A stretch of DNA of 40,869 bases. It comes from DAOUMU01 sp034409055. Its GTDB lineage: Bacteria; Chloroflexota; Anaerolineae; 4572-78; J111. Made by a program: the position numbers and the translations under genes. Position 1 is the first letter of the stretch; each line of letters opens with the position of its first letter. The stretch covers positions 1-40,869 of the forward strand of contig DAOUMU010000154.1 of the NCBI GenBank assembly GCA_034409055.1, in the 5' to 3' direction. Positions 31,784-37,884 of the stretch are shown in pieces. A model generated the notes under the pieces. It was not told the origin of the DNA and made no database searches. It was given only the letters and a program-made list of their open reading frames with translations.

Positions 31784-34700
31784 TTGAAAGAAAGTTTTAT
31801 AAAAAATACGCCGCTCTTTGCCGAGTTGACAGATGATGAACAGCGGGCAATCGGCAAGCGGATGCGCCTTGAAAACTACAACCCCGACGAGGTGCTCTTT
31901 ATCAAGGGTGGCGAAAGCGATACCCTATACCTGATTAAAGAAGGCTGGGTCAAACTGGTTACCGATGACAGCTCGCCGGTGGTGGCCAATCTTGGCCCGG
32001 GCAGTCTGCTGGGCGAAGCCGACTTTTTCCTGGGCCGCCCGCACACGATGACGGCGCGTGCCTCCGGTCAGGTCACCATTTGGTCGTTGGCTAACGAGGC
32101 GCTGACCAACATCATCGACGAGAATCCCGACCTTGGCTTGAGCCTGGGCCTGGCTTTTGGCACCGGCATTGTCCAATTTCAGCCCTACCTGACCACTCAA
32201 TTAGCCCAAAATCCCCTGCTGCAAAGTTTATCTGATCGAGAGCGGACGGTGATTGCCCAGCATCTTTCGCCTCAACGCTACTTGGCCGGGGAGGCGATCT
32301 ATCGCAGCGGTGATCCGCCCACGGGCCTCTTTTTTATCGTCCAGGGTATGGTTCGGCTTTTGGGTGACACCGACGACGATTACACCGAACTGGGGGATGG
32401 AGAAGCCTTTGGCGAAATGGCCGTCATCTCCGGCAAACCCCACTCGATTACGGCCCAGGCGGCCACCGAGGTGATTCTGTGGCAACTCAGTCCCACCGAT
32501 TTTAACAGCCTGGCCGAGACCTATCCCTCCATCAAAACCAATCTTAGCCGTAATCTGCGGGCCAGCCTGACGGCGGCCGATCAGGCCCACGCCTTGACCA
32601 TTCTCAAGCGTATTCCCTTGTTTGCCGATTTGTCTCGCGAGGCGCTCAGCCAGGTCGCTCGTCTGCTCTTGTTACGCCATGTGCCTGCCGGCGAAATTAT
32701 CTTCAGCCAGGGTGATTCTGGTGATGCCATATACATTGTGGATTCCGGCTCGGTCGATGCCATCTCTGATACCCCGGAAAACCCGACCGAGTTAGTGGCC
32801 CGCTTTACCGATGGCGATTTCTTTGGGGAAACGGCCCTCTTAACGGGCAAAACCCGCTCCTTTACTACCTATGCCACCTCGAATACCAATCTGTGGACTC
32901 TCTACCGGACCGATTTTGACAACTTGCTGGTCCAATATCCGCAACTCAGCATGGCTTTGAGCCAAGCTTTGCGGGATCGTCTGAGTTCCTCCGGGGATTA
33001 CGCTACTGAACCTCACTTAAAGAAAATTGCCCTGCTGGGTGGCCTGTCTCGAATGCAGCTTGACGAGCTTTCGGCTCGCTTGCAGCCTCGCCGGTATCAG
33101 GCTGGCAGTACCATCTACTATGAGGGTCGCTCCAGCAACGAGATGTACTTTATTGAAAGGGGCCAGGTAGAGCATTGGGCCACCACGATGCGGGGACCGA
33201 TGCTGTTGGAAACTCTGGAACAGGGAGACTTTTTTGGCGAGATTGCCCTGCTCTCGGGCCGAGGTCATCCAACCACAGCCTACACCGTGGTGGATACCGA
33301 TATCTGGACCCTGACCAAAGCCGATTTTGATAATTTTCTGGCTCGCTATCCCAGCCTGGGTGTGATTCTGAGCCGTATTCTGAGCGAGCGTTTAGAAGAA
33401 ACTATGAGTCACTTGCGTGGCGGAGCGCCGCAACGGGGCTTGCCGGCTACTACCGGTGTGGTGGGGAACCCACCCGGTCAGGTACCGGCCATGTTTGGCC
33501 CCCGGCAATCCTATCCTGGACCACAAGCTTCACCCGCCGCCTATACTGCCAGACCGTCTACCTCCCCTCAACCACCGGTGGTGATGCCGCCCGTGCCTGT
33601 GCGGCCGGTCCTGCCTGCTTCTGGCTCGCGACCGGTACAGCCTGTGAGGAGTTTACCGCCACGTGTCTCGGCCCCCCCAGGTAGACCGCCCCAGGGGCCG
33701 CCCATTCATTCCCAACATACCCTGGCCATGCCACCGGTGCGGAGCGGTTCGTCCCCAGGGCCGTCCGTTCATTCCCAACATACCGTGGGGATGCCGCCGG
33801 TACGAAGTGAGCCCCCCTCGGTCTCGTCCGTCCACTCCCAACATACCGTGGGGATGCCGCCGGTATCAACCGATCCATCTCGCCCCACCCGGCCTGAGCC
33901 ACGCTCTGCGCCCACAAGGGGGGACACCGGCCAGGTTTCACCGGTCACTCCGGCCAAACCGAAACCGCAACGAAAATCCCGGCCCAGTTCACCCAGACCA
34001 AAGCCTAAAAAAACGCGCACCAAATCCCGGCCAGTATCGACCGGGGCCCAGGCCCAGGCTAAGCGTGAGCCGAAACCACAGCCTCCGGCCTCTCAGCCGG
34101 GACCGCCACAGTCGGTTAGTACGCCGCCCAAAGCACTACCGGCTGGGCCTCAACCGGTTCAAAAATCAGAGACCAAGAGTAAGCGCCGGAGCAAGTCCAA
34201 ACCTATACCGCAACCTCGCGTGTATTCAAATCGAAAAATTGAGCGGCACAATCATAGCCTGTCGGTTTGGTTTGCCAAACGGAGCTTAGGGGCAAAATTA
34301 AGAATTTTATTCGTCTTGCTCATTATCATCTGGTTGTGCGGTATTATGGCTCCCTCCTGGATTATTCAAGCCTTGGCGGCCACCTTTGAAGATAACGGGG
34401 CTTTACCCGGCGACGAGCGTAGTGTGGTCAATCAAGTGCGCCAGGATGGAGCGGTGGGGGCTGTGGCCATATTGCCCTTCGTCGAAACGGCGACGCCGAC
34501 GCCTACCAATTCACCGACGCCAACTGTCACCCCGACCCAAACCCCGACCCCCACCGAAACGCCGATCCCAACCTTAACCTCGACCCCCACCCATACGCCC
34601 ACCCCTACCGAAACCCCGACACCTGTCTTTACCCCGACACCCACCGATACACCCACGCGAGTCTTTACCAGAGCTCCCCTCCCACCGACAGATACGCCCA

Positions 34701-35107
34701 CTCCCGAAGCGACCCCCACCCCCAACGTGGACTTCAGGCTTAAGAGTGTGCGCCAGCTTACGCCCTGTGAAAACCGGGGTAAACACCACATCTTTGTCAA
34801 GGTGGAAGATGCCACCGGCCAGGGGATTGATGGTGTACCGGTAAAAATTCAATGGGCGGCGACGGCTGATGGCTTCATCATTGCCAAAACCGAAACCAAA
34901 ACCAATCTAAAAGGTTCTATGGAACCGGGTCACATTGACTTTGCCATGTTCAAGGGCACTTATTCGGTTGAAGTTCAGGGAGGCACCAGCGAAGTAGCCA
35001 CGGGGATTACGCCAGACTTCGGCGTCAATGAGTCCTGTGGCGAGGATACTACGGCTAACTCCCTTTTTCACCTCTCTTTCGAGGTCATTTTCCAGAGGAC
35101 GTTTTAG
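31784..35107 (+). CDS. Quadruple cyclic-nucleotide-binding-domain receptor with Thr-Pro stalk, paralog 4
   Basis: Four tandem cNMP-binding-type domains lie inside the cell (about residues 5-125, 142-265, 275-400, 410-545), each with a PGSLLGE or FGE(M/T/I)A(V/L) turn. Only domain 3 keeps an Arg at the phosphate-binding position (GKTRSFTT); the others have His there (RPH, KPH, RGH), so ligand binding is doubtful for them. A Pro/Ser/Lys-rich region with three 21-residue HSQHT repeats follows (about 640-705), then one span (about 838-860), a TPTP linker, and the C-terminal beta domain shared with paralogs 1-3 (HHIFVKVEDATGQGIDGVPV, FEVIFQRTF). I chose TTG 31784 because AAGGAAGG lies 7 bases upstream and the protein then begins like other cNMP proteins. 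TTG 31730 also has an AGGAGG, 12 bases upstream. Confidence 0.85.
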   Translation: MKESFIKNTPLFAELTDDEQRAIGKRMRLENYNPDEVLFIKGGESDTLYLIKEGWVKLVTDDSSPVVANLGPGSLLGEADFFLGRPHTMTARASGQVTIWSLANEALTNIIDENPDLGLSLGLAFGTGIVQFQPYLTTQLAQNPLLQSLSDRERTVIAQHLSPQRYLAGEAIYRSGDPPTGLFFIVQGMVRLLGDTDDDYTELGDGEAFGEMAVISGKPHSITAQAATEVILWQLSPTDFNSLAETYPSIKTNLSRNLRASLTAADQAHALTILKRIPLFADLSREALSQVARLLLLRHVPAGEIIFSQGDSGDAIYIVDSGSVDAISDTPENPTELVARFTDGDFFGETALLTGKTRSFTTYATSNTNLWTLYRTDFDNLLVQYPQLSMALSQALRDRLSSSGDYATEPHLKKIALLGGLSRMQLDELSARLQPRRYQAGSTIYYEGRSSNEMYFIERGQVEHWATTMRGPMLLETLEQGDFFGEIALLSGRGHPTTAYTVVDTDIWTLTKADFDNFLARYPSLGVILSRILSERLEETMSHLRGGAPQRGLPATTGVVGNPPGQVPAMFGPRQSYPGPQASPAAYTARPSTSPQPPVVMPPVPVRPVLPASGSRPVQPVRSLPPRVSAPPGRPPQGPPIHSQHTLAMPPVRSGSSPGPSVHSQHTVGMPPVRSEPPSVSSVHSQHTVGMPPVSTDPSRPTRPEPRSAPTRGDTGQVSPVTPAKPKPQRKSRPSSPRPKPKKTRTKSRPVSTGAQAQAKREPKPQPPASQPGPPQSVSTPPKALPAGPQPVQKSETKSKRRSKSKPIPQPRVYSNRKIERHNHSLSVWFAKRSLGAKLRILFVLLIIIWLCGIMAPSWIIQALAATFEDNGALPGDERSVVNQVRQDGAVGAVAILPFVETATPTPTNSPTPTVTPTQTPTPTETPIPTLTSTPTHTPTPTETPTPVFTPTPTDTPTRVFTRAPLPPTDTPTPEATPTPNVDFRLKSVRQLTPCENRGKHHIFVKVEDATGQGIDGVPVKIQWAATADGFIIAKTETKTNLKGSMEPGHIDFAMFKGTYSVEVQGGTSEVATGITPDFGVNESCGEDTTANSLFHLSFEVIFQRTF
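33707..33895 (+). repeat. 63-bp tandem repeat, three copies
   Basis: The block C(A)TTCCCAACATACC recurs at 33707, 33770 and 33833, exactly 63 bases apart, encoding 21-residue units with the core HSQHT(V/L)(G/A)MPPV. It lies in the cytoplasmic Pro-rich part of the quadruple cNMP protein. Confidence 0.85.
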
Positions 35108-35169
35108 TCTCACCAGAATTTGATTTGCCCAGAGGGGAAAGGTATCTCCTTCAAATTTGGGGGTAGCGT

Positions 35170-35237
35170 AGGGGCGAGGCAAGTCGGATTGGTAGTAGTC
35201 GAAGCAAACAAGCTATGCTCCGACTTGCCTCGCCCTT
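35170..35237. repeat. 19-bp inverted repeat element
   Basis: An arm beginning AGGGGCGAGGCAAGTCGG (about 35170-35188) is matched with one mismatch by its reverse complement at 35219-35237 across about 30 bases. The GTAGGGGCGA opening is that of common dispersed intergenic repeats. Confidence 0.55.
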
Positions 35238-35264
35238 ACTTTTGGAACGGATACATAATCTGGC

Positions 35265-35303
35265 AAAATCCGGGCGAAACTCAATTTCGCCCGGATTTTT
35301 TTG
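35265..35303 (+). terminator. Strong Rho-independent terminator after the paralog cluster
   Basis: A perfect 15-bp stem (35265-35279 with 35285-35299; AAAATCCGGGCGAAA arm) has a five-base loop and is followed by more T and TTGTC. Confidence 0.9.
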
Positions 35304-35375
35304 TCTCTTTATCGATTGTGGTTATACTATTCGTTGATTATTAACTTGATACTCATAGGAATTTTCTTTTTTGCT

Positions 35376-35420
35376 CGCAGCCGGTCCGTGACCCACGACG
35401 CCGGTCACGGACCGGCTGCG
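35376..35420 (+). repeat. Perfect 18-bp hairpin before the Trm112-like gene
   Basis: The arms 35376-35393 and 35403-35420 (CGCAGCCGGTCCGTGACC type) pair perfectly around a nine-base loop, and flanking T and A runs extend the stem imperfectly. It ends 37 bases before the ATG. It may be a dispersed palindrome or a leader hairpin controlling the next gene. Confidence 0.6.
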
Positions 35421-35457
35421 AACGAAAAAGAATAATTTAACTAAAGGAGAACCGGTA

Positions 35458-35712
35458 ATGGCAGTTGCTCAAGACCTGCTCAATATTCTTCGTTGTCCTT
35501 ATTGTGTCAGCGGTGACACCCGTAAACCCGGCGATGATCCGGGACGATTAGAATTGGTAAGAGAGGGGGCCTGGCTTGTTTGTCAGGAACCAGACTGCAA
35601 CCGCAAGTATCCGATCAAAGAAGACATCCCCGTTATGCTGATTGACGAAGGTGATAAGTGGATTAAAACGGCCGTGGAAGATTTGCCGGAACCCGGTAAG
35701 CTGGTTGAATGA
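35458..35712 (+). CDS. Trm112-like zinc-binding protein
   Basis: An 84-residue protein of the Trm112/UPF0434 (YcaR) family. It shows the LLNILRCPYC start with Cys13 and Cys16, a second pair in CQEPDC (Cys42, Cys47), and the conserved YPIKEDIPVMLIDE end. Family members bind zinc and act as small partners, best known as activators of methyltransferases in eukaryotes and archaea. The bacterial role is not settled. An AAAGGAG ribosome site precedes ATG 35458. The peptidase gene starts 19 bases after it, likely in the same transcript. Confidence 0.88.
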   Translation: MAVAQDLLNILRCPYCVSGDTRKPGDDPGRLELVREGAWLVCQEPDCNRKYPIKEDIPVMLIDEGDKWIKTAVEDLPEPGKLVE

Positions 35713-35731
35713 TTGAACTGAGCGAGGTAAG

Positions 35732-37102
35732 ATGAGTCAATTTTATCAAAAGTTAGGCCTGGTCCTGGTCATTTTGAGTTTGGTGGGGTTTCTCTGGCCA
35801 GGAAACATTCTGGCTGACAATCATATTAAGATTACCGATCAGGTATGGGAGGCCAATTTTCGAGAGTCCATCACTTTTAGGTTAAGTGCAGAAAGCACCA
35901 CTGAAATTGTCGAAGTCGATCTTCTCTACCGGGTGATCGGTCAGCCGGCAACCTCCCGTAACGAAGCCGATTTTACTCCTGGTACGTCCGTTACCGCCCA
36001 GTTCGTCATTGACCAGACCAGGCCCGAAAACTATCTGCCGCCGGGCACCGAAATAGAATATTGGTGGAAAGTGGTCGATGCCGCCGGAAATGAGTTAAAA
36101 ACCGAGAAGGATATCCTCCTTTATCTCGACAATCGCTATGATTGGCAGACGCTCGAAAATGAGCGACTGGCCCTCTACTGGTACGAAGGGGGCGATGACT
36201 TTGGCCAAAAACTGTTTGACCGGGCCGACCTGGCTCTGGATACGTTAGAGACGGATATCGGCATCGCTCTTGAAAACCCTATTAAAATCTTCATCTATGC
36301 CAATCATAATGATTTGTTGGGAGCTGTTTCTACCAACGCTCAGGACTGGACGGGAGGACAGGCATTTACCCGGTACGGGGTGGTGGTCATTGGCGTCAGT
36401 CCCAGGCAGCTAAATTGGGGGCTTAATGCTACCACCCACGAAATGACCCATCTGGTTATTCACCAGGCTACCGAGAACCCCTTTGGCGATTTACCGCGCT
36501 GGCTGGATGAGGGAATTGCGGTTTACAATGAAAACAGGGATGAATTGGATGAGGATTTCCGGCTGACGTTTGAGCGGGCGGTAAAAAATGATGAGTTGAT
36601 GACGCTACGGGCTCTGTCCAGTCCCTTCCCGGCTGATCCCATGCAGGCCAACCTGGCCTATGGCCAAAGCGGCGCGGTAGTAAAATTTATTATTGATACC
36701 TACGGTTCTGAGGCTATGGCCGAACTGCTGGCGATTTTCGCCGAAGGCGCGTTGTATGATGAGGCGTTGGAGCAGGCTTTGGGGGTAGATACCGATAGTC
36801 TTGATAATGAATTTCGGGCCAGCCTGGGGTTGTCTCCCCTGCCCGGCACAGAAAGTAAGACCGTGACCGAGGCAGAAATTTCTCAGGAGGAGGCCAGCGT
36901 GGCCGAGTCGGAGGAAGGGGCCGAACCCGAGCAATCTGGAGAAACCGAGGCCGAGGCTGAAGCACCGGCCAAATCGACCGAGGTAGAGGCCCCGGTTGAA
37001 GCGCCGGCTGAAACTCCCGAACGTGTCCCGCTTGGTCTGCCCTGCCTGGCCGGGATGATACCTCTCCTGATCTTTGGCCTGGTTTACGTTTCACGTCATT
37101 AA
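35732..37102 (+). CDS. Membrane-anchored gluzincin metallopeptidase (peptidase MA-like)
   Basis: A 456-residue exported protein with an N-terminal signal or anchor (about 7-29). A beta domain follows (about 33-130; ITFRLSAESTTEIVEVDLLYRV), then the peptidase domain with zinc motif HEMTH (His236, Glu237, His240) and third ligand Glu260 in WLDEGIAVY. This is the gluzincin arrangement of the peptidase MA family. After an acidic Glu/Ala-rich stretch (about 375-430) comes a C-terminal membrane span (about 432-454). It should cut proteins or peptides at the outer face of the membrane. The substrate is unknown; the nearby stalk proteins are possible targets, by position only. Confidence 0.85.
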   Translation: MSQFYQKLGLVLVILSLVGFLWPGNILADNHIKITDQVWEANFRESITFRLSAESTTEIVEVDLLYRVIGQPATSRNEADFTPGTSVTAQFVIDQTRPENYLPPGTEIEYWWKVVDAAGNELKTEKDILLYLDNRYDWQTLENERLALYWYEGGDDFGQKLFDRADLALDTLETDIGIALENPIKIFIYANHNDLLGAVSTNAQDWTGGQAFTRYGVVVIGVSPRQLNWGLNATTHEMTHLVIHQATENPFGDLPRWLDEGIAVYNENRDELDEDFRLTFERAVKNDELMTLRALSSPFPADPMQANLAYGQSGAVVKFIIDTYGSEAMAELLAIFAEGALYDEALEQALGVDTDSLDNEFRASLGLSPLPGTESKTVTEAEISQEEASVAESEEGAEPEQSGETEAEAEAPAKSTEVEAPVEAPAETPERVPLGLPCLAGMIPLLIFGLVYVSRH

Positions 37103-37113
37103 CCCTGCGGGTT
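37101..37113. terminator. Small symmetric hairpin between convergent genes
   Basis: AACCC-TGC-GGGTT sits at the end of the peptidase gene, in the 34-base gap before pcm on the other strand. It is weak and has no clear T run. Confidence 0.3.
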
Positions 37114-37136
37114 CACGTTTCACCTTAATCCTTCAT

Positions 37137-37811
37137 TCAGGCATACTCATCTTCTGCCCAGCCGTGCTCGCCGATGAGCGGCACAAAGGCCACGGGCGCT
37201 AAGTTTTCCCGGATCAGGTTATCCCCTCGCTTGTAAAGGCGGACCAGTTCCTGTTGCCACCTGGGACCAACCGGAGCGACCAACCGGCCGCCGTCCTTTA
37301 ACTGAATCGTTAAAGGCGGGGGGATCTCCGGGGCAGCGGCTGTGGCGATAATAGCATCATAGGGTCCATACTCTGGCCAACCATAACCACCGTCGCCCAC
37401 TTTTATTTCTATATTATCGATACCAAGCTTTTGCAAAAGTTGCCGGGTTCTACGGGCCAGGGCTTCAATGCGCTCAATACTGTAAACTTTGGCCGCCAGC
37501 CGGCTGAGAATAGCCGCCTGATAGCCGGAACCGGTGCCAATTTCCAGCACCACTGCCTGACCATCTTCGGGCAACCGGAGGGCCTGGGTCATAAAGGCGA
37601 CAATATAAGGTTGAGAAATTGTCTGGCCGTAACCAATGGGTAAGGGACGATCCTTATAGGCAGAGTCCCATAAATCTTCGTCAACGAAAAGATGGCGCGG
37701 AATCTCTCCCATAGTCTCCAGAACGCGCGGGTCCGTAATGAATCGGGCAGCTAACTGCTTTTCCACCATCATGGCCCGGGCCTTAGCCAGAGCGGGTGTT
37801 TCATCCCACAT
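37137..37811 (-). CDS. pcm: Protein-L-isoaspartate O-methyltransferase
   Basis: Pcm methylates isoaspartyl residues in aged proteins so that they can return to normal aspartyl form. The typical features are VLETMGEIPRHLFV, the pre-motif GYGQTISQPYIVAFMT (about 60-75), SAM motif I VLEIGTGSGYQAAIL (about 88-102), and IIATAAAPEIPPPL. The length of 224 residues is usual. The start at 37811 has AGAGG about 10 bases upstream; internal Met13 or Met14 is possible. It lies 73 bases downstream of the receptor kinase gene on the same strand and may be co-transcribed with it. Confidence 0.94.
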   Translation of the reverse strand: MWDETPALAKARAMMVEKQLAARFITDPRVLETMGEIPRHLFVDEDLWDSAYKDRPLPIGYGQTISQPYIVAFMTQALRLPEDGQAVVLEIGTGSGYQAAILSRLAAKVYSIERIEALARRTRQLLQKLGIDNIEIKVGDGGYGWPEYGPYDAIIATAAAPEIPPPLTIQLKDGGRLVAPVGPRWQQELVRLYKRGDNLIRENLAPVAFVPLIGEHGWAEDEYA

Positions 37812-37884
37812 AAGATAACCTCTGCTATTATTAAATCACACTCTCAGCCCAATAGCAAGAGGCTCACCTCAATTTTATCAAGTA

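Noticed and set aside
33707..33895. CRISPR-like array
   Set aside because: The 63-bp repeats are contiguous, in frame and inside a coding gene, without unique spacers.
28759..34815. Minus-strand frames rich in GVGVSVGV opposite the stalk genes
   Set aside because: They are the antisense reading of Thr-Pro codon runs, not real Gly/Val-rich proteins.
28102..35107. Genomic island inserted at tRNA-Leu
   Set aside because: I found no integrase and no repeat of the tRNA 3' end downstream.
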